This document shows positions 57,801 to 64,000 of a DNA stretch of 64,000 nucleotides, one piece after another. This stretch comes from Beggiatoa alba B18LD. GTDB taxonomy: Bacteria; Pseudomonadota; Gammaproteobacteria; Beggiatoales; Beggiatoaceae. The translations under genes were made by a program, and so were the position numbers. Numbering within the stretch: position 1 is the first letter of the stretch; each line of letters begins with the position of its first letter. The notes below the pieces were generated by a model, which ran no database searches, was not told the DNA's origin, and saw only the letters and a program-made list of their open reading frames with translations. The DNA lies in assembly GCF_000245015.1 (NCBI RefSeq), contig NZ_JH600070.1, forward strand, positions 1,506,437-1,570,436, read 5' to 3'.

Positions 57801-58123
57801 GCGCCTTTTAGTTCAAAAACGGCTTGTAGTTGGTCATTTTTTTTGTCGGGGCTAAATGTTCCTAAGGCTAAATCAACTTTTCCGCGTGCAATGGGGTATT
57901 CACGCATAATGTTAAACGTTTTTGCTTGTCCGAATGGAACATACCCTAAAACATCGACCATGATGTTTTGCATAAAAATGCCTTGTAAAGAAATTTCGGT
58001 TTCTTTTTCTAAGGCTTTCGTTTCTATTAAAGTTTGCCAGTTATTTAACTTTTCATAATGTTCTGCGGGAATTGTTTGTATCGTAAGGTTTTTATCGATG
58101 ACTTTTTTACGAAAGAGGGACAT
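54818..58123 (-). CDS. Type IIG (Eco57I-like) restriction-modification enzyme
   Basis: 1101 residues, nuclease, methyltransferase and specificity parts in one chain. N-terminal PD-(D/E)xK site with GKVDLALG and VFELKGAK (near residue 104). The gamma-type adenine methyltransferase has DPACGSGAFLIAAFDFL (near 452) for SAM binding and VVLGNPPYVRQ (near 577) as the catalytic motif. The target-recognition domain follows (about 750-1020), and Gln-rich helices at the end. The linker ahead of the recognition domain contains a repeat: GLNEAFIVDRMTRDELMQQ followed about 35 residues later by GLNEAFILDRTTRDSLIQQ. Such enzymes methylate adenine and cut beside the site. It acts without other subunits. Confidence 0.9.
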   Translation of the reverse strand: MSLFRKKVIDKNLTIQTIPAEHYEKLNNWQTLIETKALEKETEISLQGIFMQNIMVDVLGYVPFGQAKTFNIMREYPIARGKVDLALGTFSPDKKNDQLQAVFELKGAKTKNLDAIMSGRHISPVQQAWNYARNARGCQWVLVSNYLEIRLYAVGETSLVYEHFDLAKLTEPAEYSRFILCLHASNLLTGKTYALLEQSRQADKDITAQLYNDYRGLRENLLAQLIEDNPNYSPLELIAPAQKLLDRILFIAFAEDNALLPANSLEQAYKYKDIYNKRPIFDNFKGLFNAINKGNDELKIFAYNGGLFANDKLIDKLQVSDNLCQQFCELAKYDFNFEIPVTILGHIFEQSITDLEEIHQQIVSGEAFNIAKKAHAVSGKRKQHGIVYTPDHITAFIVEQTLGDYLQSCFLSCLAEFGTLQADGVIEWRKGKQIELKFWYAWQTVLKNIKIVDPACGSGAFLIAAFDFLHAEYTRINQKVSELTNSPISDLFDLDKEILQNNLNGVDLNPESIEISKLSLWLKTAKKDKKLALINQQLQVGNSLGFHEPAPNSSFYWQQHFAKIIENGGFDVVLGNPPYVRQEFLSDLKPYFQEKYQVYHGVVDLYAYFFELGFKLLKPQGMLGFICSSTFFKTSSGKPLREFLQKTATLTKVVDFGDLQIFEGVTTYPAILIFKNQPATAESQIKTLILKDKLPENLSDVFTEQHGVMAHAQLNAESWQIEDARLNQLRAKLTQGYPTLKTVYGSPLYGIKTGLNEAFIVDRMTRDELMQQSLKKPVHSSLYRGVLTGLNEAFILDRTTRDSLIQQDAKSAELLKPFLEGKDLKKWHIQPRDLWLILIPKGWTREKMGGQFDEVTAWAWLQKNYISIAQWLEPFAESAQKRTDKGEFWWELRACAYYEEFEKPKIIWADIACENKFFLTQENYYLANTAYMLPCKDYFLLAWLNSKACTLIFTGMSTMIRGGFFRYIRQYIDEIIIPPATDEQKAQIGQLAEQCQQLAEQRYQLEIKLQRRFADLGVQKVNQRLEQWWLLDFQAFQAELKKSYKTEISLKQRDDWESYLEESREKHTILNQQLQALENQINQAVYALFNLTTEEISLIEK

Positions 58124-58154
58124 TATTTAATCCTAGTTTGAATAATGTTTTAGG

Positions 58155-58249
58155 TATAGTAACCGTACTATAAAACAATACGAAGGACTGGCAGTCCTTT
58201 GAGGACTGCCAGTCCTAAATTTGAACTACTTTATGGTACGTTTACTATA
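58155..58249. mobile_element. MITE-like element, copy A (95 bp)
   Basis: Termini TATAGTAACCGTACTATAAA and, inverted, TATAGTAAACGTACCATAAA. The centre is the GGACTGGCAGTCC palindrome. No coding capacity. TA lies at each outer edge. The layout (TATAG ends, TA target, central palindrome) resembles Tc1/IS630-type MITEs such as the Correia elements of Neisseria. Confidence 0.7.
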
Positions 58250-58500
58250 GTGATAAATAAGTTGGGTTTTAGTTGTTTATTTTAACCCTTTTGTCTGAAT
58301 CAGAATTCACAGAATTAGCAGAATTAAAAAACGTGATTCGCATTATAGTAACCGTACCATAAAGTGATTTAAGTTTAGGACTGGCAGTCCTGTGAGGACT
58401 GCCAGTCCTTCATGTCGTTTTATAATACGTTTGCTATAATTTCTTGGTTTTAGGGTTTTAAATCCTGCTAATTCTGAAAATCCTGATTCAGACAATTATG
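58250..58500. repeat. TGTCTGAATCAGAATTC hairpin module interrupted by MITE B
   Basis: Left arm TGTCTGAATCAGAATTCACA near 58291-58310, right arm CTGAAAATCCTGATTCAGACAA near 58475-58496. The two halves are separated by MITE copy B (58344-58438). Without it the module would look like those at 54596-54695 and 61408-61519. Confidence 0.65.
58344..58438. mobile_element. MITE-like element, copy B (95 bp)
   Basis: Same termini as copy A (TATAGTAACCGTACCATAAA on the left; inverted TATAGCAAACGTATTATAAA on the right) and the same central GGACTGGCAGTCC/GGACTGCCAGTCC palindrome. It sits in the middle of a hairpin module and has TA at each outer edge. Confidence 0.72.
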
Positions 58501-58572
58501 TATTTAATCCCTCGCTGGTTTATCACGATTGAAAAACTTAACTTAAGTGAATTTATAAAGGATAAAGCTGTG

Positions 58573-59058
58573 TTAGTCTGCGGGGGCAGTCTCTGAAATG
58601 CTCCACGCCTCAATAAGCTGAATGACTAGCGCGGCGATTTGAGGAATAGCTGAAGCAAGTTCTGGGCTGGGAGTTGTTCCCCAGTCCAGTTTTTTAGGTT
58701 GTACCGTCACTAATGCCCGCCGTTTTGGCAATCTGTCTGTCAGACTTGCTACTGTTAATAAATCAATCAAACTCACTTCGTGCGCACTGCTTTGGCGTTT
58801 GTTTAGGAATGTTTCCATTTCTTCGTTGATAAAATAGCGTATTGTTCCAATTGGGGCATGTAGTTGTGCTGCGTCGATAACAATGAGTTGTTCTGCTTCT
58901 TCAATGAGTGGTGCAAGGCTAAAACTCAGTGTGCCACCGTCGACAAGATTTACTGTTTTTTGGCTAATTTGTTGCGTTTGTAAGTAGTTTAAAACGTGAA
59001 TGCCTATTCCTTCATCAGAAAGTAGGGTATTACCTATACCGAGCACTAAAGTTTGCAT
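58573..59058 (-). CDS. Hydrogenase maturation endopeptidase
   Basis: 161 residues from ATG 59058 (MQTLVLGIGNTLLSDEGIGIHVLNYL). HyaD/HoxM/HybD fold: GIGNTLLSDEGIG at the start with the metal-binding Asp/Glu, VDGGTLSFSLAPLI and VIDAAQLHAPIGTIRYF, and the conserved SAHEVSLIDLL with its His. It removes the C-terminal tail of the [NiFe]-hydrogenase large subunit after Ni insertion. No hydrogenase genes are in the window, so the substrate enzyme must be encoded elsewhere or beyond it. Confidence 0.88.
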   Translation of the reverse strand: MQTLVLGIGNTLLSDEGIGIHVLNYLQTQQISQKTVNLVDGGTLSFSLAPLIEEAEQLIVIDAAQLHAPIGTIRYFINEEMETFLNKRQSSAHEVSLIDLLTVASLTDRLPKRRALVTVQPKKLDWGTTPSPELASAIPQIAALVIQLIEAWSISETAPAD

Positions 59059-59171
59059 GAGTTCCCGCCTTTGTTGGTTTCTATACAGATTTTTTAGATT
59101 CGCTATATCTATCATAAACGCCATTCAGTAGAATTTTGCGTTTCTCTCATTTCTTTCTTTCATCTTATCGT

Positions 59172-59555
59172 ATGAATCCAGAAAAAGTCGTTTTTGCATT
59201 TTTTATCGTCCTCGCGTTGACGCTCAATTTTGGTTTTTTTATTGGTGATATTGATAATCCTGAGCATCATCATGTTTATGAATTAGCCTTTGCGATTGTG
59301 GTGAATTTTATTGCAACGGTTTTGAAGTTTGGCGACCGTTCGCAAATGGGCGCGGTTTTGTTAGCAACCAGTTTAGTTGCAGATTTGCAGTTGATTGCAG
59401 CGGCGATTGTTTGGACAACAGTCGTTCATGTGCAGCAAACAGGGATGACTCCAACGGATATGGCAAGTATTGTGTCTTTATCGGGCGGTGCGTTGTTAGC
59501 AAATATCATTTCTGTGTTGTTATTGGTTATTGAAACTGTGATGTTGCCGCGTTAA
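59172..59555 (+). CDS. Membrane protein coupled to a K+ channel gene
   Basis: 127 residues from ATG 59172 (MNPEKVVFAFFIVLAL). Four hydrophobic segments can be read (about 6-24, 38-55, 65-87, 101-122). Acidic-His loop DIDNPEHHH between the first two. No family recognised. The TAA overlaps the next start (ATG at 59555), so the two are translationally coupled and may form one channel complex. Confidence 0.75.
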   Translation: MNPEKVVFAFFIVLALTLNFGFFIGDIDNPEHHHVYELAFAIVVNFIATVLKFGDRSQMGAVLLATSLVADLQLIAAAIVWTTVVHVQQTGMTPTDMASIVSLSGGALLANIISVLLLVIETVMLPR

Positions 59556-61258
59556 TGAATAATGTCATTTTTCTTATTATGCGCCGTATGCGCGCGCCGT
59601 TATTGGTATTAATTGGGGTTTATTCAATTTCTGTAATAGGCATGACGTTAATGTTAGGCGTGGATGCTAACGGGCAGGCTTGGTATATGAATTTTTATCA
59701 AGCCTTTTATTTTGTTTCTTATACGGCGACAACGATTGGTTTTGGTGAAATTCCTTATGCGTTTTCTGAAGCCCAGCGTTTGTGGGCGATGATTGTTGTC
59801 TATTTAACGGTTATCGGTTGGTTGTATGCCATTAGTGCGTTGCTGTCGTTGTTGCAGGATGAGTCTTTGCGACGGGTTTTAGTAGAGCATCGTTTTTCTA
59901 AAACAGTAAGCCGTTTGCGTGAGCCGTTTTATTTGGTGTGTGGCTATGGGGATACGGGTAAAGCACTTGTTCATGCATTGGAAACGCGCTCGATTCGTTC
60001 TGTTGTGATTGAGATTGAACAGAGTCATTTAGATGAGTTGTCGCTAGAAAATTTTGCCGTTTATGTGCCTCATTTGTGTGCAGATGCGAGTAAACCGTAT
60101 TATTTGCAGGAAGCGGGGATTAATCATCCTCGTTGTGCTGGTGTTGTCGCTATTACGAATAATAATCTGGTGAATTTACATGTTGCGATTACAGCAAAGT
60201 TGTTAAATCCTGATATTCAAGTAATTTGTCGTGTTGATGACCAGAAAATTGCTGCAAATATGGCATCTTTTGGGACTGAGTATGTGATAAATCCGTTTGA
60301 AGTTTTTGCTCGTCAGTTGCAAACCACGCTCCACGCGCCAACGCTTCACATTTTGCAGCAGTGGTTTATTGGTAAATGGAATAAACCGCTAACAGCTGAT
60401 TTAAAGCTCCCTCAGCAAGGTTTATGGGTTTTGTGTGGTTATGGGCGTTTTGGAAAAGCGGTTTATCAAGAGTTAAAAGAAGAGCCTATTCAGTTGGTGA
60501 CGATTGAGGCAACGCCTGCGGAAATGGGTGCGCCTAAAGGTGAGTATGTGATTGGGCGCGGGACAGAGGCGGATACGTTAAAAGCGGCAAATATTGAGCA
60601 AGCTGTTGGGTTGGTCGCGGGGACAAATGATGATGTGGATAATTTGTCGATTGTGATGACGGCTCGAGAATTAAATCCGAATTTGTTCATCGTATTACGG
60701 CAAAATTTGGCAGATAATGCGATTATTTTTGAAGCGGCTCGTGCAGATATTATCATGCAACCCAGCAAAATTATTGCAAATTATATTTGGATATTGTTGA
60801 CAACGCCGTTGCTTGAACGTTTTATGATGCTTGCCGAGCAAGAGGATGAAAAGTGGTTACTTGCGTTACTTGAGCGGTTGCAACAAACCGTTATCACATC
60901 ACATCCTGTTTTATGGGAAATCAAGATAAATCAACAAAATGCTCCCGCAATCGTGAAGGCTATCAATACAGGGAGTGTGCCTACCTTGCAACATTTATTG
61001 AGTCGTCCGCGAGAACGTGGCGAGCGTTTAAACGCAGTTGTATTGCTTTGTATTCGTGGGGATAAGATGTTTTTACTGCCTAGCGAGGAGTTAGCCTTAG
61101 AAGTCAATGATTGTTTATTGTTATGTGGAACACAGTCTGCAAGCCAATGGATGCATTGGAATTTAAAGGATGAGTTTGTTTTGCATTATCTTTTAACGGG
61201 TGAAATTCTTTCTCGTAGTTATTTGGGGCGTTGGTGGCAAAATAGGGGATTGATTTAA
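59555..61258 (+). CDS. Two-RCK potassium channel
   Basis: 567 residues. Two membrane helices (about 12-34 and 75-98) flank a pore loop with selectivity sequence TATTIGFGEIP. The filter is TIGFG rather than the classic TVGYG. Two RCK/TrkA-N Rossmann domains follow (VCGYGDTGKALVHAL near 130 and LCGYGRFGKAVYQEL near 290) and a C-terminal TrkA-C-like domain (about 480-540). RCK domains bind nucleotides or cations and gate the pore. It is a K+ channel or uptake regulator at the inner membrane. The upstream membrane protein overlaps its start. Confidence 0.88.
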   Translation: MNNVIFLIMRRMRAPLLVLIGVYSISVIGMTLMLGVDANGQAWYMNFYQAFYFVSYTATTIGFGEIPYAFSEAQRLWAMIVVYLTVIGWLYAISALLSLLQDESLRRVLVEHRFSKTVSRLREPFYLVCGYGDTGKALVHALETRSIRSVVIEIEQSHLDELSLENFAVYVPHLCADASKPYYLQEAGINHPRCAGVVAITNNNLVNLHVAITAKLLNPDIQVICRVDDQKIAANMASFGTEYVINPFEVFARQLQTTLHAPTLHILQQWFIGKWNKPLTADLKLPQQGLWVLCGYGRFGKAVYQELKEEPIQLVTIEATPAEMGAPKGEYVIGRGTEADTLKAANIEQAVGLVAGTNDDVDNLSIVMTARELNPNLFIVLRQNLADNAIIFEAARADIIMQPSKIIANYIWILLTTPLLERFMMLAEQEDEKWLLALLERLQQTVITSHPVLWEIKINQQNAPAIVKAINTGSVPTLQHLLSRPRERGERLNAVVLLCIRGDKMFLLPSEELALEVNDCLLLCGTQSASQWMHWNLKDEFVLHYLLTGEILSRSYLGRWWQNRGLI

Positions 61259-61262
61259 ATAA

Positions 61263-61548
61263 AAAAGACTTGCTAGGTTTTGAAAACCTATAGTAACCGT
61301 ACCATAAAGTGATTTAAATCTAGGACTGGCAGTCCTTCATGTCGTTTTATAATACGTTTGCTATAGTAGGTCTGTCTGACCTTACTTTAATCAGCAAGAT
61401 TAAAATATTGTCTGAATCAGAATTTTCAGAATTAACAGAATTTAAAACCCTTAAACCAAAAATTTTAAGGTGAATGATGCTTTTTAATTCTGCTAATTCT
61501 GAAAATTCTGATTCAGACAAAAAAAGTAGGTCTTTTTTCTCAAATTGC
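61263..61548. repeat. Palindrome module split by MITE C, plus hairpin module
   Basis: CTTGCTAGGTTTTGAAAACCTA at its left, interrupted by MITE copy C; the remaining half reads GTAGGTCT. Then TGTCTGAATCAGAATTTTC (from 61411) and its complementary arm (to 61519) form the long hairpin module. No gene. Confidence 0.65.
61289..61365. mobile_element. MITE-like element, copy C (77 bp, deleted)
   Basis: Same termini as copies A and B, but one arm of the central palindrome (18 bp) is missing. It is inserted within the CCTAGCAGGTCT palindrome, whose two halves remain on either side with TA at each junction. Confidence 0.75.
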
Positions 61549-61788
61549 CTATAAGTTTTTCTTCACTGCCGTTACATAGCTTGGATTTTCATCAGCTAAA
61601 ACAATGCCTTTATCTGTGCTAACCATCGGAATTACATGATATTCTAAGGCTTCGTCCTCTGCTGAATAGACGTGCCAAATTAACGCAAAACAAACAATCG
61701 GCTCAAAACTATCGACGCCGTTTTGGTCGTGAAACACTGCTGCCCACCCTTCTGCGGGCATGATTTGCATAATCTTACGTTTGCGCAT
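61549..61788 (-). CDS. Small hypothetical protein
   Basis: 79 residues, MRKRKIMQIMPAEGWAAVFHDQNGVDSFEPIVCFALIWHVYSAED.... GAGGG lies six bases before the ATG. Trp-containing motifs (GWAAVF, IWHVYS) suggest a small beta-fold. No membrane segment; function unknown. Confidence 0.65.
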   Translation of the reverse strand: MRKRKIMQIMPAEGWAAVFHDQNGVDSFEPIVCFALIWHVYSAEDEALEYHVIPMVSTDKGIVLADENPSYVTAVKKNL

Positions 61789-62015
61789 GATTTCCCTCTT
61801 TATTATTAAATAAAAGATACTATATAACCTTAATATTCATTATGTTAATTAATTTTTAAGTCATTTAAGTATAAGACACTACTGGCTAAGGTAAAAATTT
61901 AACGTAAAATAATTTCTATATCGTCATAAAAACTGAATATTCTCAGGTTGATATAAGTCTATATCAATAATATACTGATTATATTCTATTTTTTAAATTT
62001 ATAGGAAATTTTTTT

Positions 62016-63122
62016 ATGTTCAGACCAAAACACTTTTTCAAATATGGTTTAGTCATGCTGGGTTTATTACTCAGTCATGCAACGGTTAGTCAAGCGATGG
62101 TAAATAGTTTGCCTGTTGACCTAAGTCTTGAAGCCAATGGGCAAAGCAATCAAATTACCATTACTCCCGATGAACCTTTAACGGTCACTATCAGCGCGAC
62201 CGCATTGCCAACTTTCACGGTTTTACAACCGATGGATTGGTGGATTGTCACTAGCACGCCCTTTGGTTTATTTAGTTATGATGGTAATACCAGAGGCTTT
62301 GTAGAAGGTCTTGCCTTAGCTGAACAAGTTCCCCTTATTAATGACGGTAAATCTCTCAAGGTTCTCGACCAAGTTCATTTACCATTAGGGAGTTATCGGT
62401 TGTATTTTGGGGCAGATTTACAAGCCAATGGGGCGTTGGATACTAGTCTCGGCTATGTTCAGTTGAATGTTGATGTTGTTCCTACTCAAGCGAAAACAAT
62501 TCGTTATCTTTCCAACTTTAAGGATGATGTGGATGGCTGGATTGGTGGATTTGCAGATTTACCCGTTGATGCAGACCTAGAAATTTATGAGTTGGCTTTT
62601 GGTTATGAAACTTTGCCCGCTGATTTGGAATTATCAGGCAGTGCGCCGATGTTGCAAGGACATAATCGTAGTGATGATTTATTTATGTTCATGAAGCGTG
62701 CAGTGTCAGGCTTAAAACCGAATACCAGTTACTATGCCATGTTTACCATTGATGTGGCATCTAATGCGGCAGCAGGTTCTATGGGGATTGGTGGCGCACC
62801 CGGAGAGGCGGTTTACTTGAAAGCGGGTGTTTCTATTACTGACCCTCTGTTAATTAATACTGAAGGTTACTGGCAAATCAGTATAGATAAGGGAAATCAA
62901 GCTGTTGGTGGTACTAATATGGTTTTGTTGGGTAATGTCGCGGTTGAAACGGAAGAGGATAAGTATAAGGTTAAAACCTTAAGTAATTCTGAGCCGTTTG
63001 AATTTACGACGGATAGTACAGGCATGATTTGGCTTGTTATTGGTTCAGATTCGGGGTTTGAAGGTTTCACCCGTCTTTATTATCCTGATATTAAAGTCAC
63101 TTTTGAAGAAAAGAGTAAATAA
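62016..63122 (+). CDS. Secreted beta-rich protein
   Basis: 368 residues. Signal peptide MFRPKHFFKYGLVMLGLLL ending ATVSQA, then two beta-rich halves: an N-terminal Ig-like part (about 25-155, VDLSLEANGQSNQITITP) and a C-terminal part (about 160-368) with DGWIGGFADLPVD and MGIGGAPGEAVYLKAGVS. No Cys in the mature protein. No enzyme motif was recognised. Probably extracellular or periplasmic. Confidence 0.75.
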   Translation: MFRPKHFFKYGLVMLGLLLSHATVSQAMVNSLPVDLSLEANGQSNQITITPDEPLTVTISATALPTFTVLQPMDWWIVTSTPFGLFSYDGNTRGFVEGLALAEQVPLINDGKSLKVLDQVHLPLGSYRLYFGADLQANGALDTSLGYVQLNVDVVPTQAKTIRYLSNFKDDVDGWIGGFADLPVDADLEIYELAFGYETLPADLELSGSAPMLQGHNRSDDLFMFMKRAVSGLKPNTSYYAMFTIDVASNAAAGSMGIGGAPGEAVYLKAGVSITDPLLINTEGYWQISIDKGNQAVGGTNMVLLGNVAVETEEDKYKVKTLSNSEPFEFTTDSTGMIWLVIGSDSGFEGFTRLYYPDIKVTFEEKSK

Positions 63123-63154
63123 CGGGCATTAAGCTGTTATTTTTATGTTGTTCT

Positions 63155-63190
63155 AAACCTGCTAGGTTTTTAAAACCTAGCAGGTTTTTT
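63155..63190. terminator. CCTAGCAGG palindrome terminator
   Basis: AAACCTGCTAGGTTTTT and its complement, followed by T6, between the secreted-protein gene and the converging partial gene at the window end. Confidence 0.8.
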
Positions 63191-63279
63191 GTGTGTGAGT
63201 TTTAAACTAAAACGCCCACCACTTGTATAGTAAGTGGTAGGCATTCGTTATAAAAATTTTTTGATTACAGTAGAGTAGA

Positions 63280-64000
63280 TTAGTCTGTTGCTTCAGAGCT
63301 TAAGTTAGTTAAAACGCCGCTTCTGCTACGAATAGTTGCTTGTACGGAGAACTCTTCCGCTTCAACATCAATGACAAGACGAGCACGACCTGACCATAAG
63401 CCAAAATTACCTTGTAACCAAGAGGCATCGAGCACTCTGACTTCATGTGGTTGTAACGTACCGATGACGATTGAGTCTCCAATTAGATACCCATCTTGGG
63501 CGTACATCGTGCCACGTACAACGGCTGCAAATGAATTGGTGTTGTATAAGCGGATGTAAGCTCTATCTTGGGGGGTTGTCGCATCAGTGGTCAAGACGGC
63601 GGGAATATTTAAGACTCTGAATGTCGCGCCATTTTTCGTGATTTGATGAATATTCATATTGGGATCACCAAAGTCAGGTGTCCAATCATTCTTGGGTGTA
63701 CCACCTAGCGTTACGGTTAATTGGCTGGGCTCGATAGCATCAGTGCCGTTGACTTCTAAGCAGATATTAACCCCCGCAGAAACAGCCGTTGGTGAAATTG
63801 CAAAAGATACGCTGTTACCCGTTGGTACAATTTCAGCAATGGTTGTTCCTAATAGACATTCGTTTGTTAAGCCTGCTGTTACGAGACGAATTTTTGAGGC
63901 ATTAATGAGGGAGTCGCCTTGTACAGTGAGTAACGCCGTTTGTAGGATATGTGGGACAGTCACAAAGGTTGCCGTGTTGCGTAACATACTATTGGTAATT
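63280..64000 (-). CDS. Secreted or surface beta-rich protein (3' part only)
   Basis: The frame is open to the window edge, so the start is outside; about 240 residues are visible (an ATG at 63987 is internal). Strand-rich sequence with TIRSRSGVLTNLSS at the C-terminus, VNICLEVNG and LTNECLLG with single Cys. No recognised domain. Confidence 0.6.
   Translation of the reverse strand, partial: ITNSMLRNTATFVTVPHILQTALLTVQGDSLINASKIRLVTAGLTNECLLGTTIAEIVPTGNSVSFAISPTAVSAGVNICLEVNGTDAIEPSQLTVTLGGTPKNDWTPDFGDPNMNIHQITKNGATFRVLNIPAVLTTDATTPQDRAYIRLYNTNSFAAVVRGTMYAQDGYLIGDSIVIGTLQPHEVRVLDASWLQGNFGLWSGRARLVIDVEAEEFSVQATIRSRSGVLTNLSSEATD

Noticed and set aside
241-63190. CRISPR array
   Set aside because: The recurring palindromes are spread over the window, are not regularly spaced, have no unique spacers and no cas genes beside them.

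Overview
The window looks like a chromosome segment of a low-GC gammaproteobacterium, most plausibly a Thiotrichales/Beggiatoa-like filamentous sulfur bacterium. This is an inference. It rests on the gene order rpsP-rimM-trmD-rplS, on uvrC-pgsA, dsbC, yajQ and rph of gammaproteobacterial type, on a Vitreoscilla-type single-domain haemoglobin, on very large multi-PAS signalling proteins, and on heavily repeat-laden intergenic regions. No rRNA, tRNA or CRISPR array was recognised.

Layout. 1-1.4 kb: end of a DUF475 membrane protein, then a 216-bp palindromic element and a decayed IS982-family copy lying side by side. 1.4-11 kb: a seven-PAS diguanylate cyclase, an Smr protein, an alpha/beta hydrolase, an NRDE protein, dsbC, yajQ and the ribosomal/tRNA-modification operon. 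11-18 kb: a purine-salvage operon (coiled-coil protein, hpt, mtiP), a lipoprotein, a CHASE-PAS-GGDEF-EAL protein, a 2Fe-2S ferredoxin and an HMA protein. 18-26 kb: uvrC-pgsA, a two-subunit sodium/solute symporter, a SpoIIE-type phosphatase and a globin. 26-35 kb: a second IS982 copy, two DUF4139 secreted proteins, a DASS permease, rph, DAHP synthase and an orphan HipA-like kinase. 35-43 kb: a 2059-residue Ser/Thr kinase-AAA-histidine kinase hybrid whose start codon has been displaced by an IS5-family insertion. 43.5-47 kb: a di-haem RoxA-like cytochrome c overlapping a lipoxygenase gene. 47-53 kb: a PhnD-like binding protein divergent from a 1365-residue hybrid histidine kinase. 53-58 kb: a small accessory or defence region (XRE regulator, HNH protein, type IIG restriction-modification enzyme) bounded by repeats. 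58-64 kb: hydrogenase maturation protease, membrane protein plus K+ channel with RCK domains, and secreted proteins.

How the parts fit. Signalling dominates: one c-di-GMP synthase with an inhibitory site, one GGDEF-EAL protein, two hybrid kinases, a SpoIIE phosphatase and a PhnD-like sensor partner. The lipoxygenase/di-haem cytochrome pair is the most unusual metabolic unit.

The most striking non-coding feature is a hierarchy of mobile palindromes. A ~217-bp element has ends that resemble the IS982-type inverted repeats in this window (14 of 17 positions), and one copy shares the same 7-bp target duplication as its neighbouring IS. It carries inner palindromic modules that also occur alone at gene ends. 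Three 77-95-bp MITE-like elements with TATAG termini lie among these repeats, two of them inserted into other repeats.
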